Below, in pieces: positions 10,685-20,979 of a DNA stretch of 64,000 nucleotides; position 1 is the first letter of the stretch; every line of letters begins with the position of its first letter. The DNA comes from Zygnema cylindricum. Its lineage: Eukaryota; Streptophyta; Zygnematophyceae; Zygnematales; Zygnemataceae. Position numbers and translations under genes: made by a program. The notes beneath the pieces were generated by a model. It ran no database searches. It was not told where the DNA came from and saw only the letters and a list, made by a program, of their open reading frames with translations. Location: contig JBBHKE010003381.1 of NCBI GenBank assembly GCA_037447655.1, positions 165,237 to 229,236 on the forward strand, read 5' to 3'.

Positions 10685-12006
10685 CTACAAAAAGTTTGGG
10701 CCTCTAGTTCTAACTAGAGCTACTCTTCTATTCTTGCTCACTTTTTTCTTGCCATTTTTCTGGAGAACCTCAAAGCCTTTGCTTTCAGCTACAGACGTAG
10801 AAAGCAGATTTTTCTTGAATTTTGGAACATAGAAGACATCATACAAAGTTCTCTTAACAACCTTTCCATTTATCACACAATCCAGATCTATGTTTCCTTT
10901 GGCATTTGATTCAACGGCATAGCCACAAGCATAAAAGATTTGACGTAAAGGAATACAAGACATCTCCTTAAACCAAGACTTGTTCTAGCACATGTGTGAA
11001 GAGCTGCCAAAATCCATTATCCATCCGAGGTCCTTTTCTCCTTCCATCATGTCGAGTTTGGCAAGAGCGAAGAACTCTTTGTCATCAGTTTTTGGAAAAC
11101 TGAGCATATCAGGTGTCGTTTCCTTGGTTGTTTTCTTCTTCAATTCCGTATCCTCCGCTCAAAATGCAACGGTTTTATTCGGAGGTTTTTGGGAAATGGG
11201 AGGTCCGCGGTGTCTCCATCCTTTCCGAAAGGTACCTGTTTCAAGCGCTTTTATATACAAAGGACAAGCTGTGAAGGAGTGACCATCAGTATAGCAATAA
11301 ACACATTTCTCAAACTGAGGATTAAACTGATTCCCTTGATATATACTTTCCCTCTGAAACTGAGGCATAATTGCTACAACTGGTTTTCCAATTCCTAAAA
11401 CTGTCTGAGTAGCCTCTTCTGCCAAGATAAACTCTATAGCTGTTTGCAAATTCCAAAGAGGTTTAGACATTTTTTTTCATTTCATGTGAGGCTCCTTTAT
11501 ATTCATTAGGAAGCCCTTTTAGGAGAATCATGGCCTGATGATAAGGGGAGAAAGTCCCCCCATAACATGCATTTTTCTGACATTAACATTCAAAACCGAT
11601 TAGTTTATTCCACCATGCTACCACCTGTGTACTTATACTCATAGATCTGACCAGCAGTTATAATCTCATGCTCATCACTAGCTTTAACATACGAAGATTT
11701 CAATGCATCCCACAATTCTGATGCCTTTGTGACATTAATATATATCATATGCAATTCTTTTGATATCATAAGCTTTACTAAATGCAAAGCCTGGTCATTT
11801 TTTTGATCAAAGTTGGCATCAGATTCTGCCAGTGATCCATTTAACACATCAATAAGTTTCACTTGCTTGAAGTAAGACTTAACCAAATCTGCCCAATACA
11901 GATATTCGCGTCCATCAACGACCAGAATTCGTGAAGGTGGGCCCATAACGTGTGGTTCTGAGACAACTGCTGGCACTGAAGATGAAGAAGATGCAGTAGT
12001 AGTCAT
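10685..12006 (-). pseudogene. Element B gag and protease
   Basis: The start codon at 12006-12004 lies 56 nt inside the 5' LTR; the leader M-T-T-T-A-S-S-S-S-S-V-P-A-V-V-S-E-P-H runs on into V-M-G-P-P-S-R-I. The first open stretch ends at 11605. The knuckle C-V-Y-C-Y-T-D-G-H-S-F-T-A-C is at about 11280-11320. The protease segment near 11015 reads D-F-G rather than D-S-G or D-T-G and is followed by a stop, so the protease is probably dead. A longer open frame upstream to 12147 exists, but the leader start is preferred because clade-1 relatives share it. Confidence 0.8.
11936..11950 (-). other. Primer-binding site of element B (half tRNA-iMet type)
   Basis: Directly after the LTR end the minus strand reads CGTTATGGGCCCACC. 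All but the first base pair with the anticodon-arm stretch GGTGGGCCCATAACC of plant-type initiator tRNA-Met (from memory). This is an internal, not 3'-terminal, tRNA match, as in Drosophila copia. The same bases are codons for V-M-G-P-P in Gag. Confidence 0.8.
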
Positions 12007-12792
12007 CGTAGAACAAAACAAAAGAGGAAGCTTCCAGAAATAATGATGGCTGAACAGCAACTTTGACAGACTATAACTTTCAATAAAAATATCCAATGGT
12101 CCTGAAAATTTATCACATTGAACAAAACATAACAAAAATACACACACAGAATTTCAATGAAATCCCCTTGCACATCTGTGAGATATGCAGAAATGAAATT
12201 ACATAAAACTGAGTGTACAGTTTTCGTATCATTTGTTCCTAATGAATCAAATTCACTAAGTCCTACTTCTATACACCGAAACTACACTAAGCTGTACGGA
12301 GGCATTCCAGCCGTACATATAACATTCTAACACAACAAATAGTATGAGTATACCTGTGTACTAAAGGTATGTCATAAACCACATTCTCAACACTAAACAA
12401 CTAATTCACTACAAACAAAATTCAATTCTACCAAATATTTACACCGAAGTTCAGACAACGTAAAGTGATAGTGATCTAGTCACGCCTCGTTAGTATTTGT
12501 TGGCGGCGGCCGTTAGCCGTCCGACTAGAGGATTTGGCACCGTAGAATTGACTTCACGAAGTCCCGTAGTCGTGCCGAATTTCCGTACGTCCACGGAGGA
12601 CATACTCACGCATTTCTCTCAAGTGACGACGCGTGTCCCAAGTGTGAATGAACCGTGAACTCCCAACTTCACTGTCACACTAATTTTGGTAACCACTGAA
12701 CCCAACTCAACCAAAAATAGCTTAAGTCCTGAATAGCTCTCTCTCCCTCACAGCTGAGGCATAGAGAGGACTAAAGCTTTCTAAAAACAACA
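11951..12792 (-). repeat. 5' LTR of element B
   Basis: It is 842 bp, starts TGTGGTTCT on the plus strand and ends AACAACA. On the minus strand it ends with the coding leader of Gag (ATG at 12006-12004) followed directly by the primer-binding site. Confidence 0.9.
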
Positions 12793-14239
12793 AAATGCAT
12801 TATTTTCGGCTTCTTCGTCTCTCCAAGACGAAACTTTGATGTTTTTTGAGGAGGACGATACGGATCTATTCGCTATGGCGATAGCAATGGAGGGCGCGAA
12901 GGACCCTGGATGGATAATGGATACGGGAGCGTTAGCCCACATGTGTTGGAACAAGACCATCTTCAAAAATGTGAAAATAACGCAAGAGAAAAATATTTAT
13001 TATGCTTGTGGAATGAGTGTTCACACTCCTGCTGTGGGTTATGTGTCCTTGCTAGTTGATGTAGACAGAAAAGACATTGAAAGGACTCTTCATAATGTCT
13101 TATTTGTGCCTGACTTGAAGAAAAATATGTTTTCTACATCTTTGGTAGAGAGTAAAGGCTCTTAGGTTAATTTGAAAAATGGTCAGCAGGTTGTTAGCAA
13201 AAATGGAAAAGTTGCGATTACATGTACTAGAGATAATAACAAGATGTACTGCATGGATATGGCTAATACGAAGGAGAATGATGATCTGTATTCTGGTGTT
13301 TTGCATTCAAATGAGTCGTGGCATAAAAAGATTAGGCCATGTAAACTATGATAGTTTGAGAAAAATGGTACTTGCTGGAAAAATAGAGGGTGTATCAATC
13401 ACAGATCAACCGGTCAAAACATGTGATGGCTGCGCTTTAGGTAAAATCCACAAACTGCCATTTCCTAAAGAGTCTGAGCATTGGTCAACAAACTTTTACA
13501 ACAAATTCATTCGGATGTTTTTGGTCTTGCGAAGGTTCCATCTATCGGGGGGATGAAATATATGGTCACCTTCACAGATGATTTCCCCAGGTTTACAAAA
13601 GTTTACTTCATGAAGGAAAAGAGTGAAGTGTTTGATCACTTCAAACACTTTAAAACATGGGTTGAAAAACTTCATAATTTACCTATTTGCAGCTAAGATC
13701 GGACAATGGTGGTGAATATACATCAAAGGAATTTGAAACCTTTTTACTCGAGGAAGGTATAAGTCATCTGTTGACTGTTCCATATTCACCGGAACAAATT
13801 GGGGTGTCGGAGAGATTAGATAGATCTCTCACAGAGAGCTGTAGGTCGATGCTCGCAGATAAAAATGTGGATCCGAAATTCTGGGCTGAGGCTCTAAATT
13901 GTGCGGTTTACATTAAGAAAAGAATAGGATCAAGATTGGTAGAAGCTACTCCTTACGAGATCTGGAGAGGTAGCAAACCAGATGTTAGCCATTTCAAGGT
14001 CTTTGGAAGTCAATGCTTTATCTTGGATACGTCAACATATATATGGAAAATGGAACCGAAGGGATTACCGGGTATTCTGTTAGGATATGATGATCACTCC
14101 AAAGGTTATAGAGTCTTTGTGTTTGAAAGGCAGAAAAAAGTTGTAGCAAGGAATATTATTGTAAAGGATGAGCTAGACTCCATAGATTTATTTCAAATGA
14201 CAGAGCAGCAAAAGCAGCAAAAAATACAAGAGTATGTCA
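12793..14239 (+). pseudogene. Element A2 protease and integrase (continued)
   Basis: This resumes the A2 frame after element B. The protease segment has an intact D-T-G (G-W-I-M-D-T-G-A-L-A-H-M-C, about 12905-12945). Pre-integrase and the H-x-K-x-G-H zinc region follow with a frameshift at about 13322. The integrase core has H-S-D-V-F-G-L, R-S-D-N-G-G-E-Y (about 13696-13720) and P-E-Q-I-G-V-S-E-R (Asn of the usual Q-N-G is Ile). It ends in the C-terminal K-I-Q-E-Y-V-M segment at the TSD of solo LTR K. Confidence 0.85.
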
Positions 14240-15079
14240 TGTTGTTTTGGAAAGCTTTAGTCCTCTCTATGCCTCGAGTGTGAGGGAGAGAGAGTTTCAC
14301 GACTTAGCATATGTTTGGTTGTAAGTTCGTTTCATTACACACCAGAATTGATGTTCCACTAGATCGGTAGGGAGTACACCTTTGTATACACTCCCGAGAC
14401 ACAAGTCACTACAAGAAAGAGGACACTCCAGAATATCCGATTGTTTGTGCATCGATACACTTGAGGACAAAATGGCACATGGAGATATGTCTACGGTGCC
14501 GAATGTGATATGTACGCAGCTGAGGGAGACCGCCGACAAATGCTGGTCCATGTGAGCCACATACACGACAAATAACGTGGCATATAGAATCCTACTACTT
14601 TGTAAATATCTAGTTAAGTAGATTTTTGTCTTTGTGTGGTTAGTTGATGAGTAAAGGAATCTTTTTGTATGACGTACCTTGTTCGGTTCGAGCCGCAGGT
14701 ATTTATTGTACGGCTGGTATGCCTCCGTACGTTTAGCAGCATAGGCTTCAGTGTATATTAGTAGGACTTAGATAACTTTGAAGGTATAAACATTTTGTAG
14801 TCAAAAACTGTACAGCCTGTTTTTGGCATTTTCATCTGTGGATATCTCACAGATCTGATGGCAGAATTACTTTTAATTTTGTGTGTATGTATATCCTGAT
14901 ATTATCTACAATGGCATAAATTTTCAGAGCCATTGTGTCTCTGGTTTGGGTTTTATCAACTGTTGAAGTTGTTGATTTTCAGACCGGTTTTTGTGAAAGT
15001 TTCTTGCTTGCTTTGGTTCCGAGATGACTACACCGGCATCCTCATCGTCTTCGGTTCCGGCTGTTGTCTCAGAACAACA
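14240..15079 (+). repeat. Solo LTR K inside A2 (TSD TGTCA)
   Basis: It is a single 840-bp clade-1 LTR from TGTTGTTTTGGAAAGC to CAGAACAACA, flanked by TGTCA at 14235-14239 and 15080-15084. Its termini are therefore defined independently of any internal sequence. An ATG at 15024 opens the leader M-T-T-P-A-S-S-S-S-S-V-P-A-V-V-S-E-Q, the same as in element B. This proves that the Gag start belongs to the LTR. Confidence 0.93.
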
Positions 15080-16459
15080 TGTCATTTAAGATTGCAAGCA
15101 ATAAATTGTCTCGCAGATGCAAAATTTTCTGGTGGTGACTCCGGAGTCTGTCTCTCTCCAAGTTCCTCAACAAGTTCAGTTCTAACCGAACTTACAGCGG
15201 TCAATACACACAGATCGCAACCAACGCAATCAACGCAATGCGCGGCAACCGACGATCTCAGCCTCAGAATTTTTGGGGGGAAGAAGATCCAGCAGCCGCC
15301 TACAAGCAAGCTCTCACTTTGCCTACTCGGCAGCCTCGAGAAGCCTTTGACCATCCAAGAGGCTTTTTCATCACCGAAGCGGAATAACTGGATCGAGGCA
15401 GCAAACAACGAAATGAAGTCCATCATAGAGGCTCAAACATAGGAGCTTGTGGACCTTCCTCCGGACTGAAAAGGGATCGGCAGCAAATGGGTATTCAAGG
15501 TGAAGTTAAATCCCGATACAGTATTGAACGATATAAGGCCAAACTTGTGGCAAAGGGGTATAATCAAAAAGAAGGAATTGATTTTGAAGAAACTTTTTCT
15601 GCGGTTGTAAGATTTTCGACAGTTAGGATTTTGTTGTCCCTAGCTGTTATAGAAGATATGGAAATACATCAAATGGATGAAAAGACATTATTTTTGGATG
15701 GAGAACTAGCGGAGACCATTTACATGCAGCAGCCTGAAAAGTATGCAGAACCAGGAAAAGAGCACTTAGTATGCAAGTTGCTAAAATCTCTCTAGGGCCT
15801 AAAACAGGCCCCTATGCAATGGAATCTGAAGCTTGATGAATTCTTGACCAGCCTAGGATTTCAAAGGATAAGTTGTGATCACTCTGTCTACGTTCTAAAG
15901 GGTGAATAAGTGATAGTGTATATAGCGGTGTATGTAGATGATTTACTATTAATTAGCAAATCAATGGCTGAAATTAACAAAATCAAAACTGCTCTAAACT
16001 CACGGTTCGAGATGAAAGACCTCGATGAGGCAAAATATATTTTGGGTATCCAGGTAAAGAGGGATAAAAATAAGAAAGTAATAAAATTGACTCAAAAAGA
16101 GGCTATTGGAAACATGTTAGATGAGTATGGAATCCAAGGGGGCTAAAGGATGTCTAACTCCAATGGAGTTTCGGCAGAAGTTAGAGAGAGAAGAGACAGA
16201 ACCAGGAGTCATTTCTAACGAGTATTTAGAGTCTGGGGAGAATGATTCTGTGAGACAAATAGCTTACAGACAGATAGTGGGAAGCTTAATATATTTCATG
16301 AATTGTACCCGTCCTGACATTGCTACAGAAGTCGGGGTACTGAGCAAGAGTCAAGAGAATCCGAGAAAATCTGATTTTAATGCAGTAAAGAGAGTCGTAA
16401 GATATTTGGCAGGAACTAAAGACCTCAAACTCACACTAGGTGGAGGAGAAGTGAAGTGA
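15080..16459 (+). pseudogene. Element A2 linker, RT and part of RNase H
   Basis: A Ser-rich linker is followed by RT with F-K-V-K-L-N-P (about 15495), E-G-I-D-F-E-E-T-F-S and H-Q-M-D-E-K-T. Y-V-D-D-L-L-L-I-S-K-S is at about 15934-15966. RNase H starts with Q-I-V-G-S-L-I-Y-F-M-N-C-T-R-P-D-I. Stops occur at about 15440, 15795, 15908 and 16144. The sequence breaks off after L-G-G-G-E-V-K at 16459, where antisense gag of element L begins. Confidence 0.85.
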
Positions 16460-17281
16460 CACATACTTTCTCCTTTGTATGACTTTTACGGATCTAGACT
16501 CTACCTGTCCCCTCCAGCGGCTAGAGCTTGAACGATCTTTCCTCCTCTCTTGATTTCAATCGTGTTCCCCTGCACAAGTATCATGCGGACCACTGTAATC
16601 CATGTCTATAAACTATCAGTCATTCCTTGTACCTTGTACACTATATTCTCATACTCGTCGGGTAAATTCATGATGAGAGTGTTAACCTTCATTTTCATTG
16701 TACCTATCCCTGCGGCACAATCCATCTCCATATACAATCAAGAAAGATCATCAGAGTAGTCCAATATTTTTCCCCCTTTGTAAGTATAATTTCCCAACTT
16801 TTGCTCTGCCAACTGGGGCTCCTGAATTGTAACAGCTCTATAGATCTCTATTAGGCTCACCCACAACTCCTCGGCCTTGTAAACGTGAAGGTGGGGAGTT
16901 GCCAAAGCTTGTGTGAGGTGTCTCAGAATAAAGTTCTTGGCAGCCATGATGGTGTCTTCCTACATTTGAGTATCGGTCTTCACGATCGCTGCTCCGAGTG
17001 TCGTGGGAATAGAAGCAATAGCAATAAGAGGTGTCTCTTTTTTTTTCCTTTTTTCGATCACAGTGTTTTCCCCATCATTGACCTCCTGTGTTGCAGCAGG
17101 TGTTGTTACAGAAAACCTTATTCCACAAATTCCCGGTGGTGTTCCCTGAGGTGGACGTTTCACTTGTCCACTAACAATACCCCAGTATCGTTTTTCACAC
17201 AAAGCCCTTGTCATCATGGCTTCCCAATAGATAAACCCTGATCAATTGAAGATGGGCACCCTAGAGGGTGGGCCCATAACC
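16460..17281 (-). pseudogene. Element L gag fragment
   Basis: Downward from 17281 the minus strand encodes V-M-G-P-P, the Y-W-E-A-M-M-T-R-A-L-C-E-K-R-Y-W-G-I-V-S-G segment, and after a frame break M-A-A-K-N-F-I-L-R-H-L-T-Q-A-L-A-T-P-H-L-H-V-Y-K-A-E-E-L-W-V-S-L. The leader ATG of D is ATA here. It ends before the zinc knuckle. Confidence 0.8.
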
Positions 17282-18272
17282 TGCAATTATGTGTCCTCTA
17301 TTGGACTACAAAATTTAAGAAGCCTTTTAATAGTTATTAACTAACCCACTTTGAATGACAACCACTTCTACCTAAGCAGACAAGTAGACAATCAGACTGC
17401 ACCCTTCTGCAGCTTAGACTCCCTTGAGTCTGTAGGGAAAATAATCTCCGAAAACGCCCAACCAAGCGATATGTTATGAGGCAGTAAAAATGCCAATATG
17501 TACAAATTCCAAATGGAGAGGTGACTACCTTCCAAAATTTTTGAAGTCCTTATTCCCTCTAATAACTTCTATCTACTGAAGTACGGACCAATCAGATTAC
17601 TGTACCGTACCAAAAAGTACTATTGTCGGTGTACCTTTTGTACGGTCGATGTACGACAAGGCTATTAAGCGGACGCGTGTCTGCTTTTGACTCGTCCGTA
17701 CGTTCGTCAGGATTCCCACAACCAAATGTCATCTCTCCACGTGGCTCCAAGTCATGCCACGTCACAAAACGCCAAAGTGACCTTTCCGGGATCTCGACGA
17801 AAACGTATGCCGTTGGATAAGAACTGGCATTAAATATGATACGTCGAAACAAATGTCAGATTCATTTGTTTTGTGCGGGATCCAGTCGGCACTGAATTTA
17901 CCTGGTTCTATGATGTTACATTTACGTTAATCGGTTTAGGGGACGTAACATACTTTAAATATCAATTACACCTTACATACTCTATCGAACATCTACGACG
18001 GACTGGTTAGAGCGGACGACTACGCCATTTTCTACCTGTCGGGGGTTCGAGCCCTGCTGTACTCAACCTTTTTGTAGAAAGTGACTTAAGGTCACTCACT
18101 AACCCTGTCTATGGAGCCGAGGCAGCCATGGCTCCATCACTCTCTCTCTCTTTCAATGACTAGAACAAGTATGGGGTTAAGAGAGAAGAGATGAAGACAA
18201 GCTGCCTGCATGTTTCTTTTTCCGCTAATATATTAAGACCTAGAAAATACCCAAAAACTATTTATTTCAACA
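17282..18272 (-). repeat. 5' LTR of element L
   Basis: It is 991 bp, TGCAATTATG to TTTCAACA on the plus strand. It holds CGGACCAATCAGATTAC (CCAAT-type) near 17585, CCACGTGG near 17738, the antisense tRNA-like module at 17992-18069, and a CT-rich tract with core GACTAGAACAAGTATGGGG and a GA tract near 18139-18185. Confidence 0.88.
17992..18069 (+). other. tRNA-like module antisense to LTR of element L
   Basis: TGGTTAGAGCG (18004-18014) fits a tRNA D-arm/A box. GGTTCGAGCCC (18044-18054) fits a T-loop/B box, with a plausible 5-bp T stem around it. The spacing between the boxes is that of a tRNA. I see no matching acceptor stem, so it is tRNA-derived or tRNA-mimicking rather than a working tRNA gene. 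The LTR is on the other strand. Confidence 0.7.
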
Positions 18273-18332
18273 GGAGTTTGGTTCCATTACAAAGTCCCCT
18301 TTCACCGTTGATATTACGCAGTAGAATAATTG
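18273..18332 (-). pseudogene. Helitron helicase, last visible segment
   Basis: The minus strand reads I-I-L-L-R-N-I-N-G-E-R-G-L-C-N-G-T-K-L, the conserved motif near the PIF1/Helitron helicase C-terminus. It joins the segment ending at 18656 when the AT-rich insert and one copy of AGAATAATTG are removed. Confidence 0.8.
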
Positions 18333-18655
18333 GTGTACCTGTTTCACATTAATAAATGTCAATTAATATATATTCAATATTTGATCATATATTTTTTGTT
18401 AATATGATTTAAATTATTGAAATTATAAATTGTGGTTTGTATTGAAATGTATATTTTTTTTGATGTTTAAATAGATAAATAACCATGTGAACTTGTATTA
18501 ATTTGATTTATATTAAAGAATGTGTATTTAATATATTATTATTTAAAGTTAATTTTGATTTAATCATAGGAATTATGGATTGTGGGTAATTGATTATATA
18601 AATATCCACATTGATATTTAGTGAATTAAATAACTGTATGATAAATAAGGTTATG
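18333..18655. mobile_element. Unclassified AT-rich insertion with 10-bp target duplication
   Basis: This 323-bp, strongly AT-rich, non-coding block splits the Helitron helicase between N-A-S-I-I-L and I-I-L-L-R-N. It is flanked by AGAATAATTG at 18323-18332 and 18656-18665, an exact 10-bp direct repeat. The ends have only a weak inverted similarity (ACCT followed by Ts). The duplication length would fit a non-autonomous Mutator-like or hAT-like DNA transposon. An intron is unlikely because there is no GT at the donor position. Confidence 0.65.
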
Positions 18656-18849
18656 AGAATAATTGATGCATTTGTTTTTAGTTTGAGGTTGTGCGATGGG
18701 ATGCCACTGATTGTTAATGAGTTGAGGAATTCTTATGGCAAAAATAATTGTTAATCAGGTTCTTCAATCTCCTCTGAGTCTACACAAATGTATTCGTGCT
18801 CTTGTTCCGGTATTTTCCTCATCACCAAGTCGTTGACAATGTTAACATC
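18656..18849 (-). pseudogene. Helitron helicase segment 4
   Basis: The minus strand reads N-I-V-N-D-L-V-M-R-K-I-P-E-Q-E-H-E-Y-I-C-V-D-S, then after a stop E-F-L-N-S-L-T-I-S-G-I-P-S-H-N-L-K-L-K-T. Both are typical of the PIF1-like C-terminal part of Helitron helicases. It continues in frame from 19813-19910 across solo LTR N. Confidence 0.85.
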
Positions 18850-19812
18850 TGTTGGTTTCAAAGCTTTATCCTCAGTAGATAAGGCTGTGAGGGGAGGTTT
18901 ACTACTTAGAATATTTTTGGGTCCTTGAAGTTGTAATACTTACCTTGTATAGTGTGACATTGGGTTGGTAACTCTGGAGTGTATTGTACGGTCACATAGA
19001 CACGCTTCAGTATCACGGACAGTACAGAAAAAGCGGAGTATACCTGGACACATGTAACACATCGAACGAAGTCAAACTGGCGCATCGGACGGACGAAAAG
19101 GAAAACCAGACATCTGGGAAAACAAGCGTGAAGAACAAATACAGGACATCGATTGGAACTGAACTAACGTTTACGATTTGAGTGTGGACCACAAGAGACG
19201 AGGTGCTCCGTAAGCACCCCAAATATTCGTACAGGATTAACCATAGCCGGTTGGACTTATTTGAGTGCTGCTGACTAAGCAGCAACATTGTGTGTACGAC
19301 GCCAAATTAAGAAAACCTGAACAACAATTTTTGAAGTTTAGTTGATTTAAATTTAGTGTTTCACTGTTTGATTTAGGTTAGTGGCTAACGGGAATTTTTG
19401 GAAGTACGTTAGGTACTCTATCGTACTACAGTACAGTACGACTATTGAGATACTGCAATCAAATTGGTCAAGAGATCACTAGATAGACACTCAATGTATA
19501 AAGCTTAGGACTTAGAAATATTTTGATATCCAGTATTGAGGTAATGCAAATCTGAATGCAGTTTTTGAGGAGTTTGCTCATGCAATATCTTATGGTTTAC
19601 TGGTTCAATTGAGCTGTAATTTTGGGAATTGAGAGTGTGTATGCTGCTGATATTGTATGCTAAACTTGGTGTGAGTTGAACATATGAATCAGGTTTTATA
19701 GTAAGTGAAACATTGGTGTTTGATTGGTTTCTTCGTTAGCTTCTGTTTAAGTTATGTCTACTTCTACCACTAGTGCTGTAGCTCCACCTGTACCAGTAGT
19801 CATAAAACAACA
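18850..19812 (+). repeat. Solo LTR N in Helitron helicase (TSD ACATC)
   Basis: It is a 963-bp clade-1 LTR, TGTTGGTTTC to AAACAACA, flanked by ACATC at 18845-18849 and 19813-19817. Removing it restores the helicase frame (C-N-V-D-V joined to N-I-V-N-D-L). A Gag leader ATG lies at about 19755 (M-S-T-S-T-T-S-A-V-A-P-P-V-P-V-V). Confidence 0.92.
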
Positions 19813-19910
19813 ACATCCACATTGCAAGGAGATAGTATAACATTATCTGAGAAGTATCCATCGCGAATGTATTGCATTGTTACGTTTAGAAAGGTGCATT
19901 GAATGAGGTT
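19813..19910 (-). pseudogene. Helitron helicase segment 3
   Basis: The minus strand reads Q-C-T-F-L-N-V-T-M-Q-Y-I-R-D-G-Y-F-S-D-N-V-I-L-S-P-C-N-V-D-V, matching the helicase region before the E-I-N/I-V-N-D-L motif. It is bounded by element M (TSD AGGTT) on the right and LTR N on the left. Confidence 0.85.
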
Positions 19911-20979
19911 TGCAACTCTGAGACCTACATAGGTCCTCAGAAAGGGCAGCTTGCAAGAAGCCTCTAGGATAACCCTGATCCCTTTGTGTTTCAGCAAGAA
20001 TAACTACCACCCTCGCAAACAAAAACTCTAACCACATTCACCTTTGTAAAGGCAAGACTCCCATGAGTTGATAGCAAAAAGAATCTCTAAATTTGCTCCC
20101 CTGAGCAGTAAGTTATGGAGGGTCAAAATTGACCTTTTTTACATAAGCTCTTTGGGAGAGAGGGTCCTATATACCAAATTTTTCTAAGTCCTATCTCTCT
20201 GTAAAACTCTATCTATTGACGTACGGCACCAATCATATTACTGTGCCGTATAGAAAGGTATAGTTGCCGGTGTACTTTCTGTACGGACAATGTACAACAT
20301 AGCCAAAAATTTGACACATGTGATATCCGGATTCGTTTCCGTAATCCCTGGAGATGTCGAAATCCAATGTCGTGGTGCCACGTGTCATTCAATATGGCGA
20401 TGACCATAAACCGCCAAAATTATCTTCCGCAATCTCGGATTCTTTCCGGCCGTCCGATCGAATGCCGATTTCAATCGTAGCCGTCATAAATATTTGCACG
20501 GTATTTGTTTTGCTATCAAAACAAATGCGCGGTACTTGTTTCTTCTCTGTACTCGTAATCCGTACTTTTTATAACTAACTTTATGTATCCCGTATATAGT
20601 TGTCGTTAAATGAATTAGCCTACACGTTAACGTTTATATACTTATTAAACCCTATATCACCTACCACTAGATTTAGACTTAATGGATGAGTCTACTGGCT
20701 AACGACAACATTAATTCACCGTAGGTACCAGGATCAAATCCAGGAACCGACAGCCCTTTTAGTAAATCAACTACTTTACTACCCGAAAATCAACTAATCT
20801 ATTACCCGTAAATATCTGGATAGCATAGGTAGCCATGCCTGTAGCTTCCTCCCCAACTTCTCAGTGACTGCAACAAGTGTGAGAGTTGGAGAGAGAAGAT
20901 AGAGGCACACTGCCTCGTCTTCGTTTTCTGCATTTCATTTTAGACCTAGAAAATACTAAAAGAATCACTAAATTTTACA
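19911..20979 (-). repeat. 3' LTR of element M
   Basis: It is 1069 bp, TGCAACTCTG to AATTTTACA. It contains CACCAATCATATTAC near 20226, CCACGTGT near 20379, a plus-strand B-box-like GGATCAAATCC at 20731-20741, and the conserved core GTGACTGCAACAAGTGTGAG near 20865, but only a GA tract there. Confidence 0.9.

Larger units (their letters stand above)
7026..12792 (-). mobile_element. Element B, complete Ty1/copia retrotransposon (clade 1)
   Basis: The LTR pair is at 7026-7857 (3') and 11951-12792 (5'), flanked by the 5-bp duplication AAATG at 7021-7025 and 12793-12797. Removing it restores A2: the segments either side align to one continuous stretch of A1 around 2100. A primer-binding site follows the 5' LTR, and a purine tract (minus strand CTTTAGGGGAG) precedes the 3' LTR. 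All domains are present in the copia order gag, protease, integrase, RT, RNase H, but stops and frameshifts make it non-autonomous. Confidence 0.93.
5164..16459 (+). mobile_element. Element A2 (Ty1/copia, clade 1), 3'-truncated host of B and K
   Basis: The 5' LTR is at 5164-5948. The internal region is recovered by removing element B (7026-12792, TSD AAATG) and solo LTR K (14240-15079, TSD TGTCA). Remaining sequence runs gag, protease, integrase, RT and RNase H in the Ty1/copia order. It stops within RNase H at 16459, next to the gag of an opposite-strand element, with no 3' LTR. The junction is probably a deletion. It sits in pol fragment I in antisense. Confidence 0.85.
16460..18272 (-). 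mobile_element. Element L, 5' part only (LTR and gag)
   Basis: The 5' LTR (17282-18272), primer-binding site (17267-17281) and a gag piece down to about 16460 remain. Everything after the lysine-rich stretch before the zinc knuckle is lost at a junction with A2. GGAGT follows the LTR at 18273-18277 and would be its target duplication, but the partner copy is gone. It is a close relative of elements D and E. Confidence 0.85.

Noticed and set aside
12007-12147. Extra N-terminal Gag codons upstream of the leader in element B
   Set aside because: The open frame runs up to 12147, but the leader start at 12006 is shared with solo LTR K and related LTRs, and the upstream part is not conserved in frame.
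17992-18069. Functional tRNA gene
   Set aside because: A and B boxes are good, but no acceptor stem pairs and the anticodon arm is not convincing.
18333-18655. Intron in the Helitron helicase
   Set aside because: The coding strand has no GT at the left edge, and an exact 10-bp duplication brackets the block, which fits insertion better.
18735-18900. Host gene exon with a splice donor (AAGGTAAGT on the minus strand near 18943)
   Set aside because: The protein similarity is to Helitron helicase, and the apparent upstream part belongs to solo LTR N, as shown by TSD ACATC.
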